DNA of 64,000 bases. Source: Oryzias latipes. Taxonomy: Eukaryota; Chordata; Actinopteri; Beloniformes; Adrianichthyidae. The position numbers and the translations under genes are program-made. The notes under the pieces were generated by a model that was not told the origin of the DNA, made no database searches, and worked only from the letters and a program-made list of their open reading frames with translations. Of this stretch, positions 1-12,595 are shown one piece after another (the stretch's first letter is position 1; the number at the start of each line of letters is the position of its first letter). Location of the stretch: assembly GCF_002234675.1 (NCBI RefSeq), contig NC_019880.2:17039756-17103755 (forward strand), given 5' to 3'.

Positions 1-1457
1 AAAAAAACATTTGAACTGCAAAGTTGCATTTATAAAAAGAAACTTTTGAAGGTTTGTCCTTCGTACTGGTAATAAACATGAAATAAAAGAACATGAAGTC
101 ATAAAATACAATAGGTAATTGCCAAACTAAACTACACAGACTATGCTAAACTGGGCATCCCTGTCCTTGGACCCGCCTTCTCGGTAAGGAAAAACTCCTA
201 AAAAAAAAACAGATCCCGCAAAAAAAAAGAAAAAGAAACCTCGGGGATGTCTACGTGAAGGAGGGATCCTCCCCCAGGATGGACAGGTGATGTACCAGAA
301 CTCTTAGAGGAGAATTGAGAAAAGAAAATTGCCAAAAGTCTGCTCAAAAATGAGCTATGTTTTAAAGTAGCCAAGAGTCTGCTGAAAAACCCTTTAAGTC
401 TATGAGTTCCATTTATTCTATATAACAGTGTGTGCATAGTGTCATGGGTTACAAAAGTACAATTAAGGTGTGCTACTTCCAGTGCTACATTAAATTTAAT
501 TTGCTCACCCTTGTCAGAGGTTTCCCTCATGTTGAAAACCTCATAGACCTGTATCATCTTCTTTTTTTCCGTTTGACTTGTCCTGTCCAACAGCTGAGCA
601 AGCAAATCAGAGCTGAAGACCTGTTGTGTTGGACAGATTTTACTGTTATAACAGGGGTTTAGGGATCTTAAGACAAACAGGGTGTATGTTTGTATAAACC
701 CCTTTTGTATTTGATGCTAAGCTTTATTTGTCATAATTATATTTTTATGAATTCCTTGTTGGACCGGACGGAAGAAAAGGAGAGAGAGAGAGAGTGGGAT
801 GTTAGAGATGGGGGATAAGGGGTTAGAATGGGGGAGATGATTGCATGACTTAGTTCACACATGCACACAACTAGGTTGGAAGAATAGTCATCCATTAATG
901 ATGGACGATCTATCTCACAAGACTTGTGCACACAGACAGTTCCACTCAAGATTTGCATAACCAATATTCTTGAAGAGGGGTTTAAAAACAATACCAGTGC
1001 CCATATTTGTGCAAAAATGAATAAGCAGGCAGGTTGAAGGAATGTGTGCTTCTTAGAGTGCATCATGATCACATTGAATGCTCCTCCATCATCTTCAAGT
1101 ATTTCATTCGTTTTGACACAAGAGGGTCTTTTTAACGAGACGGTTGAGCAGCTTTACGGCATAATGAATAATCAAAAGAGCTGTAAGAGCTGAGAAAAAA
1201 ATGAATTGATATTCATCTTTCACAGAAAGTACTAAAATGATGAAATTTTTTTATTTTACTTGTGACATTTAAAGACTTTGTTTGAAATCATTCAAACACC
1301 GACTTACACCACAAATAAAAGAATCTGTCAACTGAATGTGTCAAGAAATTGGCTTGACAAATGGCTTAAAGAATACTTTTGATCAAATGTCAGTATTAAG
1401 CTGATAATAAACTCTGAAACCTGATATCATGCTTGGTTTCTGAGAATATGGTTTTCC
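1..1457. other. Intergenic, no gene seen
   Basis: No open frame here has protein-like composition or convincing splice structure. The stretch has a GA-rich run near 780-795 and a short inverted repeat (583-593 against 621-636). Part of it may be an old interspersed repeat, but I could not delimit it. Confidence 0.5.
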
Positions 1458-1458
1458 A

Positions 1459-2276
1459 TTAAAGACCCACACAGATCATCCTGTGATCTATTGTAGAAGT
1501 GTTCCCAGTGGTCTTTTTTTTAGTCATGATCATGTCCTTTTTAAGCTAAATAACAATCTTTTTTTTTAAACTGTTTCGTTTTCTAGGACATGGTTTCTGC
1601 AGAGCGGCAGGAGTTCATTAGAAATTTGCTTCTAAGCCAGGTGTCCCCAACTACAGGCTTCGAGGGCCGGTGTCCTGTTTGGTTTTCTAGAAACCCTGCC
1701 TTATTTGCCGCTGATTACCTGGATCAGGTGTGTTTAGCTAATAAGGAGCTTCAATGGCAGTTTGGTTGAAAAAGATGCAGGACACCGGCCCTCGAGGCCT
1801 AGATTTGGGGACCTCTGCTCTAAGCTGTGGGCAGGAGGGTTGGCACAAAGCAACCCTGGTCCCTGCCCTCCCCTTCTTCTTCCTGTTGCTGAGAGCGCTC
1901 TGTTTACATTCTCTCCCACTAGCTTACAGCCTTTCACACACCCCAACCTAACATTACCGGTGCAACAAAAATGGCAGCAATATTGGAGCTACCCGGCCAT
2001 ACAGCTTTGATCCAGATACCAGCTCAGACAAGGAAAACAAAGACGCACATGGATCTAGTCGCATACAAGTGGATGCATCAGAAAGTATATTTTACATAAC
2101 AAATACAATCTTTCAAAAATTGCATTTTTTTCTGCTCCTGATTCACTACAATTCGAAAAAAGAAACATTCAGAAATGCAATTTTGAGCTTTTTTTCCTAA
2201 TATCATCTTGAGTAAAATGCCACAAGAACATGTTAAAAACATCAAAAAGATGATTTTCATCAAAGTGGGTCTTTAA
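1459..2276 (+). mobile_element. TTAA-flanked non-autonomous DNA element, copy 1
   Basis: The element starts TTAAAGACCCAC and ends GTGGGTCTTTAA, a perfect terminal inverted repeat flanked by TTAA on both sides. Inside (about 1975-2060) is a relic that aligns with the copy at 24299, which reads as a short acidic peptide beginning MASNIRAIQPYSFEPD; this copy is frameshifted by one base. It shares a block with the other copies, including the CTAGGACATGGTTTCTGCAG-type stretch near 1585. TTAA duplication is known for Kolobok and piggyBac superfamilies; which one applies is inference. Confidence 0.7.
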
Positions 2277-4469
2277 TGTCATAGCAAACTGCCTGTCTTA
2301 GGTGTTGCACAAAATAATGTTTAAAAATCAGTAACTGAGCAGATCTCCCTCTCTGCTTTTTCTCCTCGTCTCTCTTACACTTTTGCCTTTTTTTGTTATC
2401 AACTGTCCTCTGGGATGAGTCGTCCTGATCAGGCCCATCGGAATGCTGTTTTGTTCCCTCAATTGCCTAACCAGAGGAGATGGTGAAATCAATGCAGTGG
2501 ATGGATCCTAACAGGAATCTGAAATGAAACACCAACCAGTAGGATCAATCTGAGACTTTTGTGTGTGTTTCTGCGTTTGAGTGTAAAAGGCTTTAGAGGT
2601 TCGACCTTCGCCAGGTCAGCAACACTCACTATCGCTTTTGGGAAATGATGGGGTGGGTGTTGTGTGTGTGTGTGTGGGGGGGGGGGGGGAGCAGGGTGTT
2701 AATTGAAGCTTCTACTTTGGTCTCCACAAACCATTTATTAAAATCAGAGCAGAGATTTGAAGCTGAGGCAGTCTAACTCCTGCATGAAAAGACATCCTGC
2801 ACAATCAATCATAGCCACCATGAGGGATGTGAGAGCTGAAATAAGGAACATTGATTCAGTTCACTGCAATTATGTAGGAAACCAAGGACAATAAAAAACA
2901 GCTTGACGGAGACGGCAAAGGAAGACGGATTCTCTGCGATCTGAGAGTCAAGATAAGCAGAAAAGTGAAGCAAAACCACATGCATGAGAAGTGAAGATGA
3001 GTGGCTTGTCACCATCTGGTCCCCATCTCCTCCGCCATGATTCCTGTGATGTCACTGTGAGAGGAGATGGTACCAATTAGAATCCAGATTGGAGACATCT
3101 TCTGAATGGGAAGACGAGGGCTGTGTCTGTAGTCTCCTAAAATCAGGGTCGTGCACTCTAGAGGTCATCACCTTTGCCACAAGGGTCAAGTGTGCTTATG
3201 TTTAAGGCTCCAGGTAATTTTGGAAGCATTGATCTTTTGCTAGGAGAGAGTGAGAAGTAAAATAGCTTATGTTGGTGTGAGTGGGCTTTGTAGACGACAG
3301 TGTGGTTGGGAAAAGGTAGTCCATTTTAAATCTCCTCTGTCACCTCAGGAGAAAGACGAGCAGTGTTGGCTCTTCGTCTATTTCTTTATCACGACCAGAG
3401 ACAGCTCAGGCGCTTTCCCAGAATCTGTCAGGGCTGGGCGAACACAACGCTACATCCATCACAAGAGCCAGCACCACAGGCTTTTCATTTTAGCGGAGAG
3501 GCCAACTTCAGAGGCCAAGCCCATTAAGTCTTTACTCCCGTGTCCCAGCGCCTGTCATTTGGCTCACATCAGCCCCAAAACACTCCTTCATTCTCACAAT
3601 TTTTCCTTTTCTTCTTGTCCCATTTGTCTTTATTTTTAGCTTAGCTTTTTCCCTTTTCTGTCTGCTGTCACTCCATCACTTTTCTCACCTCTAATGAGGA
3701 GAGAAGCTGCATTGAAAATAACGAGGTGATGCAAAGGTTTGCTTTATGAGCGACACACGCTTTTAGAATGTATGACCACGTTCAAATTGACTTCTCTGCT
3801 TTGTCAGCGTACATTTAAAGTCGGAATAAATATTAGTTTCCTAATAGAAACAAACGTCAGACTTTAATTGCAGGTTTAGCAGAAGACTCCACTGTAATTG
3901 TGAAGCACATATGAAAGAGTGAGGTCTTTGCCATGGTTTTCAGCATTTCAGCAAAACTCGCCGGGATCTGTTAAATGAATGACCCTTCTACCAATATCAG
4001 GTTCCTGCTCTTGTGCAATTCGTTCCCCTCAAAAAAACTATGGCACACAGCATGTGTTTCTCTGTGGGGTTGGATCGCAAAATAACATTGTTGACAGTCA
4101 GATTATGTTTTGGAACGGACCTACTTCTTCAGTTGTTGTTCTTTTCCACCTTCATCATCTTTGACTTTTTTTAAGAAATGGGTTTCTGGTATCACTTCCA
4201 ATCATTCCACAGACATTTTCTCAAATAGGAATCTGATGACGCAAAGCAATTTAGTCCTTCTCTGGCGCTGCCTAAAACTGTTGTGAGGCCGCATATGAAG
4301 CATTTGTGCCTTGTTAAAAAAACAAGACCTCTGAAGTGTTTCTGTCGGAATGTTCGATGTAACAAAACCCATGACTTAACCGTGTTACTGTATGCTGTGC
4401 ACATTTAAGGAAAAAACAAGGTTTTTTACCAGAACAGGAAAGCCCAAACACTATTTTTCAGGTACATAT
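2277..4469. other. Intergenic, no gene seen; GT/G simple repeat
   Basis: No coding exon is supported. A (GT)n run followed by a run of G lies at about 2660-2689. The frame at 3250-3639 has no recognisable similarity or splice context and is probably chance. Confidence 0.5.
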
Positions 4470-5330
4470 TTCTCAGTAGCGATGCTCACGAGTCCTTTTT
4501 TGCAAGACCAAGTCAAGTCTTCAGCTTTAATTTCTAGTCAAATCTTAAAAGTGAATAATGAATGTGAATTAAAATTAATATTTTAATGTCAAAAATTGTC
4601 ATTAAACTGCTTTTATATCATGGTCCGGGTGAATACTCGATTCTGATTGGCTGCTGGGTGTGCAATAAAACCTGATAACCGCACGGTGAAAAAAGAAGTT
4701 CCGGTCACCTTGCTTAAATGTTTTGTATCACTGCGCTGGCTTCTTTAAAACAACCTTTTGCTTCATCATTTGGACAAAAACAAGTGGTAAGAGGTGAACT
4801 TTCTCTCTGAACTGAAATTTTATTCAACCCATCGAAAAGATCAGCATATATATATCGCTGAATCTTGACCACAGCGGCGGCGCGACGCGGACTATATGTT
4901 ACGTGATGCAGCGCATCAAAAAGCGATCCAAATCGGGGGAAAAAAACAAGAATTAAGGACTAAAAACTGGTTAATATGTATTGCTTTTGTAAGTGACCAT
5001 GGTATAAGCGGGTTAATGACTTTCGAAGTGTGCATTATTACTTTTTAACGCACTTCGCATTGGACGGTTCAGGCTTCCACGGCGTGCGTTAAAAAGTAAT
5101 AATGCACACTTCTTCGGCCATTAACCTTTACTTAAGCTACCTTTGGGGACACAACAGGCAGTTGTTGTGTCTCAATTTCCAGTTCACAGGTATTGAAGAG
5201 AGAGCTTTTATTCTTAGACCGGACTAAAATGTCCAGAAGCTGAAGTAAAACGAATGAAAAATGTTTACAAGTCCTAAACCTCAGGTTTCAAGTCAAATCC
5301 TACTATGTGAAGCGTAATTTTTACTTAAAT
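4470..5330. repeat. Dispersed 'caagtcaagtct' repeat, split by a hairpin element
   Basis: The blocks at about 4470-4590 and 5130-5330 align in order with one uninterrupted block at 11330-11700: both share the CAAGTCAAGTCTT motif, then TTTGGGGACACAA, then GAGCTTTTATT with a following GGACC. The intervening 4600-5126 is absent from the second copy, so it looks like a later insertion. The family could not be named. Confidence 0.55.
4600..5126. mobile_element. Putative hairpin-forming miniature element
   Basis: Inserted in the surrounding repeat. Its right part is a strong inverted repeat: the arm at 5011-5053 pairs with 5084-5126 around a 30-nt loop, with 29 consecutive loop-proximal positions matching and about five mismatches overall. 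The left boundary is approximate because no target-site duplication was found. Confidence 0.5.
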
Positions 5331-8300
5331 TTAAGGCCCCATGTATGCATGGGAGTGATCTCTGTTGATCCCCAAAGGATGCTCTTATTTTAGACCTGGT
5401 CCAACTTTTCAAAATAAAGTTTAGCTTAGGCCTTTTTCCATGTCCTGATTTTCAGTTAAAGTTGGGCCATCAAATGAGACTTCTGTTCTCTTGTAATCTT
5501 ATTTATCTGAAAATTCTGGACATTTCAAGTTGGCATTGGCAAGTTTGCAGTTATTTCTCAATTTGGTTTGTTCTGTAACTGCAGCCAAAGGTTTCCGTCA
5601 CATCAACACGGCGAGTGGAAATGCGTGATCTTTGCTTCCTTACACCCTCAAATGGTTACAGTTTGGAAATATGTGTGCTTACAAATAATTAATTTTTTGT
5701 ATTTTTGACAAGGCACACTTTAAAAGTGTTTTATTTGGAAAAAGGTAATTTATAATTTGGGATTTGGATGAGTACAGCCAATCCTGTCAAGATACCGCAG
5801 ATAAATGTCATCCCTCCAGCTCTTATTACAAAACATGCCACACACTTTAGTCACTCACATGTAGTATCTTTGTTGAAGGTGCTGCAGCCACAACTTGCTT
5901 CTTATCCACATGATCAGACAAGAATTTGATTTTGCCGCCAAATTTGCATGATGTTATTGTTGCCATGCCAAGCCGGGAGACTGAGACTCTCCTTGAGGCT
6001 GCCAGCAACACAACGTTAAAGGTAAACATGCTGCACATTCCAGCGAAGTGTGTGATTGTGGTGCTGTGTGTTCTCACACTTTTTTTTTTTTTGGCTGCCT
6101 TCCCTCCTTCGCCAAAACTCCATGACTCTGTTTCAAAAGCAAGAGATCTGGAGTCGGCAGGCAGTTCAGAAATCAGAAGTGGGGAGCTGACGACTGTTCT
6201 CTCAGAGACGTTGTGTCTCTCTTATCCTTTTCCACCAGCTGCACATCCATCCAGGAAGGAACTGGCCGTTGCAAAGCCCTCAGCTGGTGAGTTTTGAGGA
6301 AAACAGCCTCAGAGGCAGCAGAAAAGACGTTCTGACCAAGAATTTATTTATTTTTCCACACTGTGACTAGTCCACTCTCTTCCCTTCTCCTTTTAAAGTG
6401 TTTACATAATGACCACATTGAATTTGTCACTGCTCTTAAGTCCTACCCAGGCTAAATAGAAGGATAGACCTTTATATTAAAACATATTTCTTAAATCATA
6501 TGATAATTAAGAAATTACAACTTGTTTATGAGCCCATTCTAGGGTTATGGCCAGTTTGGGCACGCCAATGAACAATGTGGATCTTGTTTGGCTGCCCTTT
6601 GAAGTGGTTGGGCTGTTTGGAGGGTCCCGTTAGCTGGAACTTTTAAATAGTTGCCTTTTTTTGAAGCTGCTTTCCAATCAGCCAAAGCCATGGGCTCCTG
6701 GAAACCCGAGGGGAAGCATTATCAAATGTGACACAAAAACACACATTCTGTTTCACATTTTGTCAACCACATCCCATAAAGAAGCCACCCTCAGTGGAGA
6801 GCAAATACGCTTCACCTACAGCCGTTAGGGTTCTTTGAGCTCATTTGGAAGTTTCCGTCCCAGAGTGTGATGCAAATGATTTGTGTAGAACTGAACCCCA
6901 TTGATTACCACCATAACTAACAGAGCAAGCTTTGAATTTTTGCTTTTATGAATCATCAAAATCACTACCGACAAAAACGTCAAATTGAAAATTGTTTGGG
7001 AATTTCACCCACAGTGTTCCTGCTGAAGATTATTCTCCTCACTCTTTTATTTCAGAGAAAGCTTTCACAAACCACTGGTAAAAATGTTTGCCTCAAGTTA
7101 ATGGTGCTCCTCTCACACATGAGACCAAACACAACAAACAAAAAGCACTTATGTCAAACAGCATCCTTCATTACAAAGGAAAGAGAACGTCTTATTAACT
7201 CTAAATAAGCCCCACACCTATCGTAAACACCTATATTACTGTAATGCTGTCATTAAACGAGCTGGAGGAAGCCTCTTAGTCTGATAAACTGCAAACAGTT
7301 CTCCATTTGCTTTGGACTAAAATGATTTAATGGCCTCATCTGTTCTGTGTTATTAAGTTGTTGTTTCAGCCACAATGCATGAGCGGCCGGAACTACAATA
7401 ATGTAAAGTTTGTTCAAGTTCTTCCTAATTAAAGCTTCTAAAAAGTACTTTAACACAAAATAATGTACCAACACAGTACCACAGTTCAAAGACAAGAGTA
7501 AAAGAGACTTAGCCTTGGAATAAAATGTAAACAAAAAAATCTGTTTTATTTAGTTTTTTTGTTTATTTCAATGCACTTTTGACTGCATTCAAACTGCATT
7601 CAAATTTTTATCGGCCGACTGGCTCCTGTCATGAAATTGATAATATGTAACCTCCAGCGCTTTTTAAAAGTGTGTGCGATTTCTTGACTGTGATTGGTTA
7701 AATTCTATAATTCTGTTTTTCATCAAATTTTTTATAGATAATTTGCATTTAATGTTGTTATAAGAGTTCAGAAAGGCAGGCCAATTGGTTGACCATCACA
7801 TATTTTCACTTTACCAAACCTGGCCTTCTTTGCAAAAAGTTGGACTACTAAGTGCACTACTAAGTGCACCATAGGGGGGTTGTTCGCCGTTTTGTAGTTC
7901 TGTCTTTGCATAAAATAAAAAACAGTGTGCATAAATAGTCACTACATTGGTGATTATGGACAACAAGTCATTGCTTTTTAACTATTTTCATGTGAAAAAA
8001 TGAAAATCTTTTTATAAACCATCTAAGTTTATGAGTAAATCTTTGTAAAATAGTCAAATTTATTAAGGATTTTACCTTGGGAAATTGGTGACGTCCAAAA
8101 AAAGGTTGTGAGCATACTGTCCAAATTGCTTTTAAAATCTAGGGCACTAGATAGTCCTGTACTGTGTCATTTTCTAGTTAGGGAGGGAATTTGGACAGAG
8201 CCAATCGGACAAAGATCAAATGAGTGGAATGAATGCAGGCTGCATGTAAGGAGCATCTGCCAGGTGTGGCAAAGAACGAGCTGTTGAGGAGCAACAGCGA

Positions 8301-9139
8301 ATGAAACAGCAAGACACAATTCTGTTTAAGATTTGAATCGATCTAATACCGTTTGATCTGTCATATTCTAAACCGTTTTTAATGGATTTAAAATTATTTC
8401 TCACATTGATATGAGCTGAACAAAGGTGAAAAATTACGAAAATTACGAATTCTTCCGTAATTTTTTGTGTTTTAAAATGATGACCTATACATCAAACAAC
8501 TTCAGCTCCAAAATTACCTTAATTTAGCATCTTCTTAAAATCAAAAACATAGTTATAAATAAATTCAAACATCAAGGGGTAAATAATTATCATAATAGAA
8601 GTACAAATCAGTTGAGTATTGATGGATTTTTTTTAAAACAACCCCAAAAAAGCAGTAGTTATAGTCCTGCATTAAAAAATGAGTTGATTTTTTTTTTTTA
8701 CATTACTTCTGTTTGCATTCAACAGGTCTCTAAAATACTAAAAACATTTTATCCCACTTTGTTAATACAATTTTCATGGATTAACGTTAGCATCTGACAA
8801 ACATAAAAGCTGCAACCAGGAAGCAAAAAGCACAAAAATAAACAAGCTCAGAGGACCTGGATTATCCAGGCTGCTGCAATATTGATTTGGAAGCCTAAAA
8901 AAAAGAATGAGTTGCTTAAAAAACAGTCAAAGTAAAAGCTTCACAGGAGATTTGTCGAGGGACGTTTTTTTTGCAGTTACTGCGTAATTTTATACGGAAA
9001 TGCAGTTAACGCAATGCGGTCTCAATAAATTTAGAGATATGTGTTAGGAGGGATTGTTGTGTCTTATTTAATCGAGTTATATTCTAGTCAACATGATGGA
9101 TTTAGGGGAAAGTTCTGTCTTGTCGGTCATAAACATAAT
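5331..9139. other. Intergenic, no gene seen
   Basis: AT-rich sequence with no convincing exon. The frame at 5926-6297 contains a long T run and no known domain. The part at about 7840-8210 (repeated AAGTGCACTACTAAGTGCAC, then GGGAATTTGGACAGAGCC) has the look of a degraded miniature element, but I could not define its ends. Confidence 0.45.
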
Positions 9140-9147
9140 GTCTGTGA

Positions 9148-9550
9148 TAGGGCTGCACGATATGAAGAAAACTCGCGATATGCGAAATTGGTGATTAATA
9201 TTGCGATAACGATATAATTTGCAGTATATAAAAAAATAGCAAAACAACCAAAAACATCATTTCCATTTCACTGCAACAGTTTAAAAATTATACTCCAAAT
9301 GACCCTCGTCGACGTAGGATCAAACATAAAAGGGCTCATCTGATTGATCAACAATGTAAACGGGTCCTTCCGATTGGTTAAATGCATACAGGGATTTATT
9401 TCATTTGTTCAATATTTCAAGTTGCCATGAGATTGTTTTAGCACATTTAAGGTAAACATTTATTGCGATTTTCGCCATCTTTTGCGGTATGCATATTGCA
9501 TAGCTTAATGTCGCGATAACGATAAATTTGCGGTACATTGTGCAGGCCTA
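9148..9550. mobile_element. hAT-type miniature element with 8-bp TSD
   Basis: A 403-bp element begins TAGGGCTGCACGATA and ends TGTGCAGGCCTA, giving imperfect terminal inverted repeats. It is flanked by an exact 8-bp duplication GTCTGTGA at 9140-9147 and 9551-9558. The interior has repeated GCGATAACGATA motifs near both ends. An 8-bp duplication is the hallmark of hAT transposons. No transposase frame is present, so it is non-autonomous. Confidence 0.85.
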
Positions 9551-11329
9551 GTCTGTGACATCCATCCATCCATTTTCCTGAAGGGCCTATACCATGCAAA
9601 AAAATTTTGAGCTTTTAAGTGTATTATAGTGTTCATTCCTCACAAAATCAACCCCAAAGCGGGGTTGAATGAATTGCTGAGTATTACTCCAAAAACCTGC
9701 ATTTTGAGCACCAGCCCATCCCAACCCACAAAAACGAGCGGGTTCTCACTTTGTGACGTAGACCAGTGAGAACAGCCTCTTCCAGGAAGAGTCTGTGCGG
9801 CCAGTACGGCCCCCATGCTAGCAAACGCACACATTTCCTCTCTAGAGCTAGCAGTGATCGGCTAAGCACTTCCCGTATGTATTCACATCCATCTTTGCAA
9901 ACGTTCAGATGTTGTTTGCTTTAGAGGGCGAAACACAGACACGCCGCAGAGGTCGGCTCTAGGGTGACGGCACAAGGAGCCACATCCACAAGGCGCGAAA
10001 GGCAGTGCTTCAGAGATTGAGTTGTGTTACTTCCGGGTTGGAAAATGACACCCCGCTTTTTCCCTTTCAGGGTCACGGGGTTGACGGAGCCTGTCCGGGT
10101 TACTGTTGGGTGAAAGTGGGGTACACCCTGAGCAGGTCACCAGTCTGTCACAGGACACACAATCACATGAATGCCTTCACCTCCTGTTCCACTTCACCTC
10201 ACTCAAACTTATAGTGTCTATTTTTTGGTTTCTGTTTAATCTTTTTCTCCTGTCATTCTAGTTTGTCTGTTACAAATAAGGAAGCTGTCCCTTCCAAAAG
10301 GGGAGAAGAGAGGATTTGCGTGGAACAAAGTGACATGAAGCTCTGTCCTTCAGTCCACTCACTTACCAAGCAAAAAAACACCCCTATTATTGTACATAAA
10401 GTATAAAATAGGATGCTTTAGAAACCAGGATCTTTGGGTTTCGTTTTTGTTTTTTTCGGGGGGGGGTTGACTTTTTCCTGCTTCCATCCTTTGTCTTGTA
10501 AACACCTAAACTAGAGCAATGATTATCTCTGCAGATTGTTATTTCCTTCAAAGCTGGCAGTTTCAGCTTCCATGTCAGATCCTTTGCTTTTTCACATCAT
10601 AGATGTGTTTCAGTTCTCTGATATTTTCTGACACATAAATTCATTTTTTAGTCACGTAGATTCACTCTCCCCAACCCTCCATCCCAAACAATGTGTGACT
10701 GTGGTTGAGCAGAAAAAAGTGAACATGCAGGAAATATTTATTCAACTTTTGATGTTTTTTTAAATGGTTTTACACAAAGGTCTTGTTTAAAAAAGACAAA
10801 TGTGTGCTTTAATATTCTGAAGTCTGGAGTTTTAATCTCCATTTTTCAAATCTGTGCTGTGCCTTTAGTATCCTTCAGGGATGCTGTCATTGCTGCATTA
10901 TACAAGAGCTTTTTGATTTTTACATATCAATGATTAGGCCCACCCCAGCAAAGAGCCCACATGCCTTCATGCACTCATTCTTCTGGTTAACCATTATCTT
11001 ACATCAGGTTTAGTGTGCTGGGCCACAAGCCAGATCAGTCCTGAAGAAAATTGGATGATGAGAAGGAGGGGTGGGGGTGGGGGGAGACTGACATAGACCG
11101 TCTCCAAAGGATCAGCATTATAGGCAGCAGCAGAGCGGGTCCAGCTCAGAGTATTTTTAACTGTCAACGCTAAATGCCTCATTCAGGCCCAGTCTGCACC
11201 CCCACCCACCTCAGAACCTCAGTCGGAATACCTTCACTTCTGTGTACACAGCACCGCAAGCGAGCCTTCCAGCTGTTTACACTTGCACACCCTCAGACTT
11301 CCACACATGCTCCACAAACTGGAGCATGC
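9551..11329. other. Intergenic, no gene seen apart from an L2-like relic
   Basis: No exon is supported. CATCCATCCATTTTCCTG at about 9562 resembles the tail of an L2-like element. A (G)n run lies near 10458. Confidence 0.4.
10060..10200 (-). mobile_element. L2-like LINE 3'-end relic
   Basis: Read on the minus strand this gives the familiar fish L2/Maui-type 3' tail: GACTGGTGACCTG, then CAGGGTGTACCCC, CAGGCTCC and CCCCGTGACCCTGAAAGGG. It is a short 5'-truncated relic with no coding capacity. Family assignment rests on remembered consensus features, not a search. Confidence 0.6.
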
Positions 11330-11850
11330 AGCTCCTTTGGAATGCCAGAGATGCTCACAAAGCCCTTTTTGCCAGTCCAAGTCAACTTGAAATTTATGCA
11401 TTAAAGTTCAAGTCTCAAGTGACAAATCTAAGTCAAGTCTTAAAAAAAAGTTAAAAACAATATTTTACTCCCACAAAAGTTAATAAACAACGTTTTGGGG
11501 ACACAATAATATTCACCAGTTGTTTCTGCATTCACAGCGCCAAAGCTTTGTCAAGTGAGCTTTTATTTTTGGACCTTACAGCAATGTTCTCAAGCTACAA
11601 AATTATGAATAACAGACAAACATTGTCCACAAGTCTAAAACCTCAAGCCTTGAATCCTTCAATCGAGACTTGAGTCATAAGATATTTTACCTCCCACTCC
11701 CTTTCCAGCTAGGTAAATCATATGTCTTGTTTACGCATGATATATGTTGAATAATTGTACACAACCTTAGAATAAACCACTCAAAACAAATCTAACATGT
11801 GATTCTAAAGTCCGAGTCTCAAGTCCAAGTCCCAATCTCTGCAGTGGGCA
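11330..11850. repeat. Dispersed 'caagtcaagtct' repeat, uninterrupted copy
   Basis: Aligns with the split copy at 4470-5330 and shows the continuous pre-insertion arrangement. It is rich in AAGTC-type near-tandem words (for example TCTCAAGTCCAAGTCCC near 11815). Confidence 0.5.
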
Positions 11851-12031
11851 CACTGGTAGACAGGTATGTAGCTTCCATGAAAACCACAATCTACTGAAAA
11901 CATAATCACACACCAGCTCCTCAATTCAGAGTGCAGACAGTTTACACGCATGTGAACAGAACAGACATGACAAAGGTTGGTTTCACAAGCAGTCACTCAG
12001 GCATCAAGCTGCTATCACAACCAGTCGTACA

Positions 12032-12595
12032 GTGGACCTGAAGTCCAAATCACACCAACAAACCAATTGACGCAAAAACATATTAAAGATGACATTTCAG
12101 AATTCAAAACAAAATTCCAGAAACCAAAACACAATTCCAAAAAAAAAAAACATTTCAGAAAGCAAAAGTAATTTCCAGAAATCAAAATTAAATAAAAATA
12201 AATAAAAAGAAACAACATTAGAAACTGTAAAAGGTAGGTACAAGACAAATCACTGATTGGATAATGAGGTTTGAGTTTTTCAAATGCATCTTCCCCATCT
12301 GCATACTTATGAAAGTTTTATGATTAATACAGAACATCACCATTATTGGTTGATGCCAAATAATTTCCAGATGAATTGATGGGCGCTCGTCCTCATCCAA
12401 TCAGCGATGTGTCTCATAGTACCTACCTTTTCCGTTTTTTGTCAAAAAAAAGAAAACTTTTGGAGAACAAAAGTAATTTCCAGAAAACCAATTTAAAAAA
12501 ATGAAACAAGAGAAGAAACCGGAACAGGTCATTGTGATCTTTAATATGATTTTGCATTGAGTGACTTTTTGGTGTGATTTGCACTTCAGGGCCAC
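12032..12595. mobile_element. Miniature element with about 65-bp inverted repeats
   Basis: The arm at 12032-12095 (GTGGACCTGAAGTCCAAATC...) is the imperfect reverse complement of 12528-12595 (...GATTTGCACTTCAGGGCCAC). Two direct copies of CAAAAGTAATTTCCAGAAA lie inside, near 12165 and 12469. No open frame. The target-site duplication is unclear. Confidence 0.6.
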
